Below are positions 26,470 through 37,545 of a DNA stretch of 64,000 bases, piece by piece. The notes under the pieces are model-generated. The model worked only from the letters and a program-made list of their open reading frames with translations, was not told where the DNA came from and ran no database searches. A program made the position numbers and the translations under genes. Where the stretch lies: assembly GCA_008711295.1 (NCBI GenBank), contig VUYV01000089.1:2162945-2226944 (forward strand), read 5' to 3'. Within the stretch, counting starts at the first letter, position 1. Each line of letters opens with the position of its first letter. This DNA comes from Anarhynchus alexandrinus. Its lineage: Eukaryota > Chordata > Aves > Charadriiformes > Charadriidae.

Positions 26470-26493
26470 TTCAGGCCACAAAAAGAAAAAAGC

Positions 26494-26499
26494 TTTATT
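26494..26499 (-). promoter_or_regulatory. Distal candidate poly(A) signal of the minus-strand gene
   Basis: AATAAA on the minus strand, followed in transcript sense by a T-rich and then GT-containing stretch, as at genuine cleavage sites. It would give a 3' untranslated region of about 1.6 kb after the stop codon at 28095. A nearer alternative is at 27931-27936. Confidence 0.35.
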
Positions 26500-26955
26500 T
26501 GCTCAAAAACAGTCACAAAGAAAAGTATTCAGTACAAAGAGATATGAAAGATGAGGCACCAAGGGGAAGGTTACAGTACTGTCTTTAATTCATTGGCTTC
26601 CCAACTTTCACACTAGCTTTTGTTAAGTATGCAATCAAAATAAAGAGAATTGTACTATTTTTGCTATTTTCAGACAAAGCGATCACAAAATCATAACTCA
26701 ACTTCTTCATAAATCTTGCATTTTCAGACTTATCAAATATTTCAACAAAATCAGAACTCAGTATTCACTTTCCATACCCTTTGAACTCATACTGTCGCTC
26801 TTTTTTTTAGTTCTTTTTTTTTAAGTCTGTACATTTTTTTAATGTGAAAAGAACCGTTTATTCCATTCAGAATGTTTTATTTCAATGTTCACCTGGCAAG
26901 TTCTCGTGGAGCATCCAAAACATTCTGTTTCTACTATAGCAGACACTTGCTACTT

Positions 26956-26972
26956 AAAAAAAAAAAAAAAAA
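26956..26972. repeat. Poly(A) run
   Basis: Seventeen consecutive A residues on the plus strand, within the possible 3' untranslated region of the minus-strand gene, where they would be a run of U. Confidence 0.8.
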
Positions 26973-27930
26973 GCTCATCACAAAGATGGTTTTGCTTTCC
27001 AAGACTTCTCACATTTTAGGTGTCTTCTGACTTGTAGTGAACTTTTTTCCTATTTTTTTTCTTTCAGAAAACATATATCAAATACCTAGCTTCTGGCAGA
27101 GCCAGTAATAGATCAGAGCAATCTACCTTCATTTTCTTATGTGATAATCCTAATGCAGCGTATCTGAATAAATGTCTTCTTCATTCACTTTAATCCCTGA
27201 ATATTACTCTGTGATACAACTATCTAGAAAAATTCTCTCTTCTACCTTTGTGCATTTGACACTAGCCTGTTACTTATACTATCTCACTTTCTTCTGCATG
27301 TCTGCTCATTTTTCAGAATTTAATGCATTTATCTAATTTAACAAGATTGTGCCGACTGTAGATCCTGTCTTCCAAACAGCTGTGATCCTGCTTAGTCTGC
27401 AGATGAAATTAAAAATCAAAATGTTGCTGAATAAGGTTTAAGATTTTGCTAGGACCTACTGTTTTACTTTTTTCTTTTTATTAGTATTATTTGGGGGGGG
27501 AGTTGTTTCCATTTGGGTTTGGGTTTTGGAGGGTTTCTTTTTTCTAATATTCACCTGATTGTTAAAATACATTGAAACAAGTTATATCTATGGATAAAAG
27601 ATTTTTCGGGCATGGGATTTTTTTTAATAAAGTGGTGACTCAGGGTGACTCAAAGTGCACAAAATTACTTTTCCTCTATATTACATACATGCAATGGCAC
27701 TGCTGGTGAATGATCTTATAACATGGGTAAATCATAGGCAGTTGCTTACTGGAAAAAAAATGCTATTTGTCACAGAGACTATATTTTTATTTATTCAGAA
27801 GTACCAAAATCAGAAGGAAAGTTGCAGCAAACAATTCTGCCTCTTCTTAGGCCCTGAAGTCTACTAAGTTCACCTTCAGTAACTCTACCCTAATTTTGTC
27901 AGCTGATCGCACGTTTTGGAGTGATTTTTG

Positions 27931-27936
27931 TTTATT
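27931..27936 (-). promoter_or_regulatory. Proximal candidate poly(A) signal
   Basis: AATAAA on the minus strand about 160 bases past the TGA stop of the terminal exon. Another overlapping AATAAATAAA lies near 27787. Which one is used cannot be told from sequence. Confidence 0.4.
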
Positions 27937-28094
27937 TTTGGAATAGACATACAGGGTCAAAAGTCTAATTCCATCATCAGTAATACATACTTACAGAAGA
28001 CTGTAAGCGAGAGAAAGTGTTTACTACAGTAAGCCGTGTCTTCAGCCACCCCGAGGCTTAGATGCTTCCTGAGTCAGGTGTGTTATCTTTGTGT

Positions 28095-28205
28095 TCAAAA
28101 GCTGTCAATGGGTTCCACATCCATTAATTTCTCTATTTGTTTTTTGAGCTCAGCTGTAAATTTTGCATATGCTGTAGCTGCAAGTTCCACAGTGATCAAA
28201 CAGGC
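28095..28205 (-). CDS. Terminal coding exon of the minus-strand gene
   Basis: Minus-strand exon of 111 bases, phase 0: 36 codons and a TGA at 28095-28097. The acceptor is excellent ('gtatttgcctcttttcag'). The peptide starts ACLITVELAATAYAKF, continues as a Lys/Glu-rich helix (ELKKQIEKLMDVE) and ends PIDSF. Composition is typical of coding sequence and the two other frames are closed. It joins the exon at 28766-28828 in phase 0, giving LINAWGK-ACLITVEL across the junction. Two candidate polyadenylation signals follow. Confidence 0.75.
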   Translation of the reverse strand, partial: ACLITVELAATAYAKFTAELKKQIEKLMDVEPIDSF

Positions 28206-28765
28206 CTGAAAAGAGGCAAATACACAATGAGGAGCAAATCTTAAGGAGATCCTTTTTCAGTAATCTTCATCACACTTGTCTGGAAGCATCAAAAAGACCA
28301 ATGCAATGCAACGGTTTACAGTCTAATTCTGATAATGTAACTAGGGAGAGCATGATTTTGTATGCCAATTAGTATTACATAACCAACAGGAAAATAAAAA
28401 GTGGAAGATGTAAGAGTACTGTCATAAACTAAGACTAGCACTTAAGTGTCAACAGATCTCAAATCTAAATGCTAAAACAATAATTGAATTTTATGTTGAG
28501 TAACGTGTAACCACAAATCCTCAAAAACTCCAAAACATCAGAAAAGTCTTAAGTAAAATACTGGCTCATTCATCTTGTTTGAGTCATTCTTCCTCCTTCA
28601 TTATATTTTGGAGGTATTCCCTCCAAGTACCATTTCTCTTCACATTTTCTGCTATATTCATCTGGAGGTTGTATACTAGAACTTACTCCACTTCTCACAG
28701 GATTGAGATTCTACTAAAATGGATTACTGACATTCATTACAACATACGATATTTGCAGTGTTTAC

Positions 28766-28828
28766 CTTCCCCCATGCATTTATCAGAGACATAATAATGC
28801 AAAACCTTTCCTCAGAGTTCCTTTCAGT
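28766..28828 (-). CDS. Internal coding exon of the minus-strand gene
   Basis: 63 bases, 21 codons, phase 0 at both ends; it reads TERNSEERFCIIMSLINAWGK-like sequence. The donor is GGGAAG/GTAAAC. Two acceptors are possible: AACAG at 28829-28833 (used here, giving phase 0) or AAAAG five bases further out (exon to 28833), which would require a different phase in the preceding exon. Phase 0 agrees with the exons on both sides. The upstream tract 'ttttctttgcacc' is a fair pyrimidine run. Confidence 0.65.
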
Positions 28829-31074
28829 CTGTTCTTTTAGGTGCAAAGAAAATTACTCAAGCCATTGCAAAAGAAGGAAATGTAAGCAAATTTTGCAAAA
28901 GCCATCTCCATTCCTTCATTTTAAAATATTTTAAAATGAGATATCTAAAACATACACTTATATAAAAAAATATTTGTATTAACTGTTTCTCTTGGACTTA
29001 CTGCTTGAAGCAGCCTACCATGTATAAAGAAAACATAGAATTATTTCTCTGTAACATTTCTACAGTAAGAACAAGTTTTTCCAAGCCCAAAGCTTAACAC
29101 AAGATCCTTTCTTGTTGCTTCTACTTTCTTGCTGAAAAAAATAAGGTTCTCACAGCAGTATAAACAAATCCAAACTACAGCAGAAATTGATGAGAAAAAT
29201 GCTCTAAGATTCTCCTGTTAATTCTTTTTATCTTATTGATCTGCTGAGTTATAGCAGAGTGTACTCCTTTACTATTTATTCTAACTGTGGAACTTTTCTG
29301 TAACACATTTTCCATTACTTTCAGATTCTAAAGATATTGTACGTGTGTTCGGTCACCCTGTCCATTTGAGTAATGTGGGGATATGCGGGAGGGAAAAAGG
29401 AAGAGAGAGTGTGAGAGGAAGAAAAAAATAGGCAAAGACTCTCTGGAGTGCATCTTTAAAAGCCTAAAAAGCCTAATCTCCATTAGAAAATGCAGGAACA
29501 GATGAAAAGCTGGGAGAAGAAAACTGGCAGCAAAGTTGACCGAATATCAGACCTTTCCCCAAATTAACCAGATTATTTAATCTCAACTCAGATATCTCCA
29601 TAGCACAACTCTTTTTTATACACACAGGAACATGTAATGGAGAAAGGCAGACCAATTTTCATGAGGTCTTCTATTCTGTTTTCACCGAAATCTATTGTTC
29701 TATCCTGTAATCATATTTTGCCATTTGTGAGTACTTTTTCTTTTTTTAACATCGTCAGTAAAGAATTGTCATAAAATCATAAACACATCATTTTTAGCTG
29801 CAAGTCAAACTGTTGGGAAAAGTAAATATGTCATTGTGTTATGGTCCTACCATGTGACACTCCGTGATAAATTACAAATACATACAACAGCCAAGTCAGT
29901 AACGATATACTTTAACTCACAATATACGTATCAGTTCCCAAAGCTTCCTGCACTTTGAGTACTTACAGAGGTATTAGCTTTCTTCCCTGAGGTGCAATTA
30001 TAAAATAAAGAAATTAGCATTATGATGCTGCGTGATGTATCAGTACTCAGAAAGTGTCTCTGTCATCAGGAGCCAATGCTGGGTTTTTTGCTGAAAAGTA
30101 AGTCAGGCTGCAAGGGCAACCAGTCTTTATATGGGGTATATGACTGCTGTCATTAAAAAGTCCTCTGGGCCGTTTCCTTTTGCAAAGAAATTGTACACCA
30201 GGTACATGCTAATGGCTGATTCTACACTTTCCCCACAGCTTTCCCACCAGGTAAATCATACTTCATACTGCCTACAAACCTTTTAAGTAACATATTAACG
30301 CATGACTAAGAGCTACCTAGCTCCAATGTAAACCACAGTGTGATTTGTCAGTATGCAGAATGTTTGCTATACATTAGGAGCCTAATCCTATAGATTATGT
30401 GTACTACAGATTATGTTTCATCACTGAAAGAAGAGAATTGCACTTGCCTGAGGGCTACAGATTTAGAAGCACACAAAGTCAAGGACATTGCACTGGAAAT
30501 GTCTTGACACTAATTGTGTTTTTCCTTCAACTCAGTAAGGTTTTCTATGCTTTAAGTGAAGAAAGAAAGTCTCCAGGGACTCAGCTGTGGCATATTCCAT
30601 CCGAATGAAGGAATTTTTACAGGCCAAAATCAGTGAAGCTTCTTAGAGTAATGAGTGCTCTTTGGAAGGTGGCACAAAATGGCCCTCAGCAGAGAAGAGT
30701 TATTCAGGAAATAATAGATTCAATTCCAAACTACCCAAACACCAAATTGAAAGAGTGAAGAGCAGTGCTACCTGCAAAATATGAATGTAAGAAATGTCCT
30801 GCTATCTTAGAAGCATGGGACATCTATTTAGTCTCTTCAGCTGGCATTAGGAGATGCAATTTAGAAATACGCAGAGCATGCAAAACCAATCATCATCTGC
30901 TGTCTATTCTCCTCATGCTCCCTGGGCAGCCATAATTGTGGTAGGGTTGTTAGTATTTTGCTTCCTAGTTCTGTTAGTATCTAATTTATCTAATATATAA
31001 TAGTATATAATTTATCTAGTATATAATTACTAGTTATATTACTAGATTACTATTATAATCTAGTATATAATTTA
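28829..31074. other. Intron sequence, nothing recognised until an AT-rich patch
   Basis: No repeat family recognised through about 30970. A 20-base stretch at 29967-29986 sits between a good minus-strand acceptor and a GTAAGT donor, but its length breaks the reading phase, so it is not called. The block 30975-31074 is made of duplicated and inverted 'tagtatataatttatcta' units. Confidence 0.4.
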
Positions 31075-31080
31075 TCTAAC
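30975..31080. repeat. AT-rich local duplication with inverted segments
   Basis: The unit 'tagtatataatttatct' occurs at about 31001 and again at about 31062, with a related 'tctaatttatctaatatata' at about 30980. Between them, 'attactagttatattacta' and 'ttactattataatctag' form inverted partners. It looks like slippage or template switching in an AT-rich tract next to an old CR1. Confidence 0.7.
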
Positions 31081-31500
31081 CTCTTGAGCCTACTGATGCT
31101 GTGTCCCCCCACAATTTCCTGTGGCAACGAGTTGCACAGGTTTATTGTTTATTGTGTAAATTATCTATCTTGAATCAATCTCACTAGTTTCATCAAGTCC
31201 TTGCTAGTTTTTGTATTGTGGGTACTGAAAGGCAAATCCATATTCAGTTTATATGCTGCCTTATGACTTTACAGACTCCTACAACTTACAAATTTGAAGA
31301 TTTCACTGTGTCCACCTTGCCCCGACTTTGGCAGGCTGAGCCAGTATTTCCCTTTACAGAAGCTATGTTGTCACTTTCCTAACAAACTGTTTCTGCATGC
31401 ACTCAGTCATCTTAATTCACATGACAGACCATGCCATCTTACCTGTAACAGAATTTGGGCTCACTGGTCTTTTGTTCCCAGGACCCACTCTAGAGTCCAG
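31075..31500 (-). mobile_element. Ancient CR1 (amniote-wide type), fragmentary
   Basis: Minus-strand remnant of an old CR1 group, clearly different from the bird-specific copies. Landmarks in plus-strand order are 'gcaacgagttgcacagg' near 31125, 'tttgtattgtgggtact' near 31211, 'ttacagaagctatgttgtca' near 31356, and 'cactggtcttttgttcccag' near 31461. These belong to separated parts of the RT ORF, so the middle has been deleted. Divergence is heavy. Confidence 0.65.
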
Positions 31501-33293
31501 GAGCGGCAAGATGCACACAAAGAGACAATTAAGCCTATAGCAACAAAATAATATTATGTTGATTGCCAAAAAGTCTTAATTCCACAACATAAACACACCG
31601 ATATTCCACTACATTCAACATGACCTAAGCATAAACTCCTATGTGTTTCATTTAATAGGATTGAATAGAGCATGTGCTTAAATGCACTGTGACCTAACGA
31701 CAAGTATTGCCAAGTGAAGAGCCCCCGTTAGTGTTAATAACCTCTTGGCCAAGCACCAAGCTCCAGCAGTAACTATAATGAGGGTCATACCTACAGTAAT
31801 GGCCCCAAATAGCCTGTTATTTACTGCCCCTCAAATTTATGGCAAAGTCAGTCATTCTCAGCAAAGGTTGGAATGTTTCTGCAGAAAAGTATACTGAGTG
31901 AGGTTGAAGCCTCTAAGAATCTAACATCATAATAATTAGTTTACACAGGCTGTTCATCAGGAGAAATGGTCAGACACATATATATTTTTGTCTAGACCAT
32001 GAAAAGAAAGAGCAAACATCTGTAATTAATTTGCTAGCCCCCTCTGTTCTGCATATGGTACATATAAAGACAGAACTCACCACTCAAAGTCTTCAGTGGG
32101 ACACATGCACAGTGATCAGAGGCTTGTGGTATGTGGTGATGCATCTCACTAATTCTCAATGCTTTTGATTTTGATAATAATTTCAAAAAGTATCACAAGA
32201 AACAATGCAAGCCCAACTAAGCTAAGCAATCTGATTTGAAAAACCCTCCCTAAGAATCAGACTGAAATTTTGCCCATGACTTTTTAAGTTTCATTGTCAA
32301 CAACGCTAGCTTGACCCAAAATGGGTTGTTGTGAATCAAACACCAAATTAAATTAATATGGTAGCTTCCAAAAACTTTTTAAAGTAGGTTTTGTATCATC
32401 AGAAAAAGTTAGTGTTTTAATCTACAACTCCTGCCTGATCTACTACTAATGAAAGATTCACTAAATTAACTTCATAAAGGTCAAAATGCTAATTAGGAGA
32501 TTCTCCTCAGTGATAAATCAGAGATGTGGAACAAATTATTAGATCAGCTTTTTCTATAGTTCAATTATCTTTCTCTTCATTCTAAAAACATTAAAAAAAT
32601 CAAAATAAGAACTGAATTTTGTAACATTAAATATTTCATTTTTAATTGAATAGAAAATTATCTTGGAAGGTTTGAGTTTACATAAATTACATTTTAGATA
32701 AATTTATGGACATTTTTACATGTGCCATTAGTATTTACTTATTAGCAGCAAAGCAGTTAATGACTCTAAAATAATTTAAGAGATATCCATCACATTAATA
32801 AGTGAACTAATAATCTAAACTATATGCATTTAAATAAAACGCATCTTTCTAAACAAAGTTAAAATATAGCAATATATTAAAAGCAAGCAAAAATATAATG
32901 TAATTTAAATCACAAAATATTATTTCTCTATTTAATCAGAGTTTTAGAAAAGGATCTACCAAAAATTTACAGATATAATGATTTATCTATTTTCCTGAAA
33001 TAAACAATAATGAAGAAAATACTTGCAATACCTCAGCAAACTGAAATACTAACATTTCTTATTCTTATTTGCAACACTACTGTAAGTGTAAGGCTTGTAA
33101 TATATATTGAAGATGTGTACTATTGGACAAAAAATAATCGTCTCAAATTCCAAAACTGCAGAACACATAATAAACACTGTAAACACCTTTCACCTAAGTA
33201 TACCATTTAATACAAACGCTTATTCTAACAGCATTTTCAGTAAAATGGCGGGGAAGCAGAAGCAAGTTCTTATACCAATAGTTCCCTACTCAC

Positions 33294-33377
33294 CTTAAGG
33301 ATCAAAACTGAACTATTTATGCCCACTGGAAAACTGCCACAAACTATAAGGATGCTGTGCACTTTGCTAATGTGCTT
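33294..33377 (-). CDS. Internal coding exon of the minus-strand gene
   Basis: 84 bases, 28 codons, phase 0 at both ends. Both splice sites are strong: acceptor 'tttcacactgtctgtcatcag' and donor CTTAAG/GTGAGT. Only one frame is open; it contains KHISKVHSILIVCGSF and ends with a hydrophobic segment and ILK. It follows the exon at 36407-36555 (…INPLPNP) and precedes 28766-28828. Confidence 0.7.
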
Positions 33378-33524
33378 CTGATGACAGACAGTGTGAAACA
33401 GGCTACATTTCTCAAGTTTTTATACATAATATAGGATTAGATTGTCCAGTCTGTTACCAAAAAAATAAAAAAAAAAAGACGTATCCAAAGTCAAACCATG
33501 ACGTGGCCTGGACTCTGCAGTCAT

Positions 33525-33805
33525 ATCACGGAATCATGGAATTTTCAGAGTTGGAAGGGACCTCTAGAGATCATGTAGTCCAACTCCCCTGCCAAAGCAG
33601 GATTGCCTAGAGCACATTACTCAGGACTGCATCCAGGTGGGTCTTGAAAATCTCCAGAGAAGGGGACTCCACAACCTCCCTAGGCAGCCTGTGCCAGTGC
33701 TCTGTCACCCTAACCATAAATAAGTTTTTCCGTGTATTTGAACGGAACTTCCTATGTTCCAACTTGTGCCCATTGCCCCTCATCCTGTCATATGCTCATC
33801 TATCA
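33525..33805 (-). mobile_element. CR1 LINE, 3' end, 5'-truncated
   Basis: Reverse-oriented CR1 3' segment of about 280 bases: 'cacggaatcatggaa', 'agttggaagggacct', 'gtagtccaactcccctgcc', 'ctccacaacctccctaggc', then the C-terminal ORF region up to 'cctcatcctgtcatatg'. It lies in the intron between the exons at 33294 and 36407. Confidence 0.88.
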
Positions 33806-36406
33806 TCAGCTGAGAATTTTTCAATTCTCCCAGGTATGCTGAGGTATCCAGGTATTAACTGAGCTAATAATAAAATCTGATTAATTCATGTTTTATTAAT
33901 ACTTGCAGGATACAGAGTCAAAAGATATTTTCATACAGAGTTCACAGGTTTGGTCTTTTATGTAGATACAGACAACATGCAAAAAATTTATTGAACAGAT
34001 ACATTTCCCTGACATCTGAGACAAATGACAAATTTAGAAGCTTAATAATGCCTCCTTGTAATTTTTTTCTTAACAGAAATGTGTTGATTAGTCACTATTT
34101 TGGCCTATGTGAAATGAAATGTGAGTATTTAGCAAATATATTCCTGGGCTGGTTTTGACCCAGCCTGTGATATGGTACCTGAGCATTCCTCCAAAGAAGA
34201 AAATGTTTTTGAAGAACAGCACGTTAAGTTTTGAAAGAGCGTGAAATCAAGATAAAACAAATCTGAGGAAACAATTTAGCTTTTACTGATGCCATTCAGA
34301 GAAGGGGATCTGCTGAGACATGGAAAAAGGCCTAACCCTGCTTGATAACACAGGGAGACAGCTTTGCAAGGACTGACTCAGACTTAGGCTATGCTTAGCT
34401 ACATTAACTAGAGAATCCTGTAAGCAAAGATTTCCACCTTATTCTGAAAACACACTGTCCTCAATGATTTGTAATCACTTCTTGATTGCATATCACCACT
34501 AAAGAGAGATGATCCTTAAACAAGAAGAGGTAATAGCCCAAAAGCCCATTCACAGAGGAAAATATCTACACTCAGCAGTTAATATGGTGAGACTAAACAT
34601 CTGTTTTCAGAGTATTTTAGTATGTATGGTAAATTTTCTTTAAGTTGTACGTAGGTTGTGGCACACACTGAGAAAACTTATTATTTTAGCTGTACCGAGA
34701 AAGAATTGACATGTTTACCCCATGCCCAGGATAAGGACAACCCAAAGCCTGGCTGCCTGTGAGCCAAGACCCATCTTTGTGAAGCATTGCTGTGTGACTT
34801 TGGCCCAGCCAATTGGGGGGAAAAAAAAATAAAATTGTCAAGCTGTGAGAAATTACATCAGCTAAAGATAAGACTATACAATAGTCAAGGACTTCAGGGA
34901 AAAGTGAAAAGTCCCAGTGAAAGTGCAGGAAACTGGAAGACAGCAACTCAGCAGGACTGAGGATCAGCCTGCACCAAGGTGCAACAGACCTCACCTTCCC
35001 CACCTGACTGCCACTACTGGCATGGAGTGACTCATCAGGTGATCTGAGAAGTGACAAACGTACAAGTGCTTAGCCTGTCACACTCGCCCAGGCAATCTAC
35101 TATGTGTATTAGTGCTGCGTAAACATAACTTTTCTATAATCCTGCTTCTATACAGTAAAAGGTTCCCAAACAAAAGACAACTAATGAAGGAATACTATGG
35201 GACCTCTGCCAATGGCAAGGAGTAAGAGCATTTTGAAGGGATGGCATGTCAATCTGTTATTTAACCTCTGAATCTGTGTAGACAAAATAGGTTCAAACTT
35301 AACTAATTTCAAAACTGTAGCAGAGTCTCTCCATGCCTTAAATTGTGTAGAAGTACTTTGATAGATGCTCTGTGTAGTCTGAAACATAAAACTGATAGCA
35401 AGACATAAACTCCCAGGCATTATATCACCAACCCAGTACAGAAGCAGTTTTATGAACCAAACATTGAGTAGAAGCATGTCACAGGTGTGCCAAATAAATG
35501 ATCTTTGAGAAGATTTACAAATGCTGGAGCAGAAATGCTAAACATAAAAATAGACAGGGAAACATTCTTGATGAGGCAGGTTGTACTAACTCCTCATATT
35601 TGCCATAGCTACTCATGTGTTTTCTAAGCCAAATGTGAGGTGCCTCCAGTCTAATAGAACTTTTCTCAATAACTCACGCTTCTATAACTTAAATCAATTC
35701 TCTTCCCACATTCTTTCAAAATGAATGTCTTGAGGCCTAGAAATTCAGTCTTTAATGACTAGTGCTGTCAGCCACTGATAGCAAATATCTGCTAGGTGGA
35801 AGGAAAACATCGATATGATTTCATTGGAACCAATCAAGGAAAGAACAGAATTTGGTTTTAATGGATCTGAAGCTTCCTAGACATCTGTTAGGAAATAAAA
35901 CAGAGACCAAAGCTATGCGTTCATTGTGCAGCAGGTGTATGACAAGGTACCTTCTGATATCCTCTTTTACTGACCTCTTGATCTATATGCCCAAGGTTTC
36001 CTTCCCTTGGAAACCAAAACATCACAGAAAATACTGTACACATACAGAGTCGGGATGCAACTACAGTTTTCAGAAAGTGCTTTACCATCATTAATACTCC
36101 AAGGCCCCACAGGTAAGAGAGACAGGGAAATACTAGCTGCTTTAGGCTAAGGTATGTTTCACAGTATTTAGTCAGCTTAGCTTTGATCATTTAAATCCTG
36201 TTAAACCTAGATGCCTGGAATAGCCTAAACATTACATGTACCACCAGACAACTCCCCATTACACTTTTGGAAGCTGAGAAAAAGTTTGCAGCCAACAAAA
36301 TAACTAAAAATACTTGTCTTCGAGGCTGAACTCAAAATTCAAGGATGGTACAAACTGTGAAACAATACACTTCACCATTCTTAAGAAAAACTTAAGAACA
36401 ACTTAC
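33806..36406. other. Intron sequence, partly GC-richer, origin unknown
   Basis: Nothing recognised for certain. The block 34686-35100 is richer in G and C, has a 123-codon open minus-strand frame (34686-35057), and looks more like an old LTR or other retroelement than an exon. I cannot assign ends or a family. 35181-35477 and 35852-36190 hold only non-descript open frames. Confidence 0.4.
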
Positions 36407-36555
36407 TGGATTAGGTAAAGGGTTTATCTGGTCCCATGTGTTTCCCCAGTAAGAGCTAACAAAGGATGCCAGGGGAAGAACAAAAGTAGGCGCGGATACC
36501 TGATGTTTCCGATAAAAAAGTTCTTTGCCTCCATCTGTTTTCATTTTACTAAGGT
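36407..36555 (-). CDS. Internal coding exon of the minus-strand gene
   Basis: 149 bases: two bases completing a codon, then 49 codons ending in phase 0. The donor CCTAATCCA/GTAAGT is near perfect. The acceptor is chosen as CTGGAAG after 'actactcctcgtctgg' because it fits the phase of the exon at 47069-47182; the same frame stays open upstream to an ATG at 36581-36583, so other acceptors or an alternative start are possible. The peptide contains KTDGGKELFYRKHQ, a hydrophobic run, then SSYWGNTWDQINPLPNP. Confidence 0.68.
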
Positions 36556-36659
36556 CTTCCAGACGAGGAGTAGTCTTACTCATTTAGCAAGTCTCTGTGG
36601 ACTACTCTTACATGTATTTGTCCAGTCTTGCCTGCAATCTTCATTAATTTAAGCATCCA
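36556..36659. other. Short intron stretch
   Basis: Between the exon acceptor and the ancient CR1; nothing else seen. Confidence 0.3.
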
Positions 36660-37545
36660 TGTTACGCTGTTGTAATGAATTGCACAGACCTGTTCTCTGA
36701 TATGTGAAGAACCACCTCTTGCATATTTTGAACCAGGTCTGACTAGCTGCTTCTGAGTTTCACTGCTTGCATTGGAAGGGAATGTGAACAACTAATCCCT
36801 AAACCCTAATGTTGCTTATGATTTTGTAGACCTTTATCCTATCCTCTGTAATACCAAGTCATATTTTTTACAGTCCTAACCTATTCAGTCTTTCTTCGTA
36901 TAGAAGATATTCGTCACTTTTGATCATGTATCTTTGTCAGCTTTCTCTGAGCATTTTCCAGTTCAAATATTCTCTTTTAGAGATGAAGGAATCAGGGTAA
37001 GGGCAATTCCCATACCTTCATATTCAAGGTATGGGCAAACTAGGAATTCTACAGTGTATTGATTGTTCTCTGTATTTTTCTTTCTAAAGCCTTTGTAAGT
37101 CATAATATTTGATTTTCTTTTTTGACTGCTACTGTTCATTGAGCTGAGATTTTCATAGAATTTTATTCCGTAGCATCAAGATCTTGCTTCTGAGTAGTAA
37201 CAGTCAGCTTAGAGCTTTACATATCATTCATATGTTAAATTAGGATTGTTCTTTCCTATGTGTATTACTTTACATTTACACACATTGATTTTTGCCTCCC
37301 AGCCACTCAGTATTATGAGGTGTCTCGACAATTTTTGATAGTCAGATTTGTCCTTAAACTCCTCAGTAACTTGATATCATTGGCAAATTTTGTCACTTTA
37401 TTGCCCGCCTCTTTCCCTGACTCTTTATGAATGTGTTCCACCACAAACCCCTTTGGAACTCCAATAGTGATATTCCTCAGTTATGAGACCTGCCCTTTGT
37501 TTCTACTCCCTCTTTCTTGTACATTAAACATATTTAACCAATCAA
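36660..37545 (-). mobile_element. Ancient CR1 (amniote-wide type), about 0.9 kb
   Basis: Heavily diverged but colinear minus-strand CR1 of an old group. Plus-strand landmarks in order: 'atgaattgcacagacctg' (36677), 'gattttgtagaccttta' (36819), 'cattttccagttcaaat' (36952), 'tattcaaggtatgggca' (37020), 'tttttgactgctactgttc' (37121), 'cattactttacattta' type sequence (37262), 'atcattggcaaattttgtcac' region (37376), and 'cctgccctttgtttct' (37489). All frames are destroyed. Confidence 0.75.

Noticed and set aside
29967..29986. 20-base micro-exon candidate with strong splice sites
   Set aside because: Inserting 20 bases between the phase-0 exons at 33294 and 28766 would break the frame.
33245..33298. 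Plus-strand ATGGCGGGGAAG small open frame of 17 codons
   Set aside because: Too short, no promoter or splice context, and it overlaps the donor region of the minus-strand exon.
34686..35057. 123-codon minus-strand open frame
   Set aside because: No domain, no splice support and no phase fit with the gene's exons; probably from an unrecognised old repeat.
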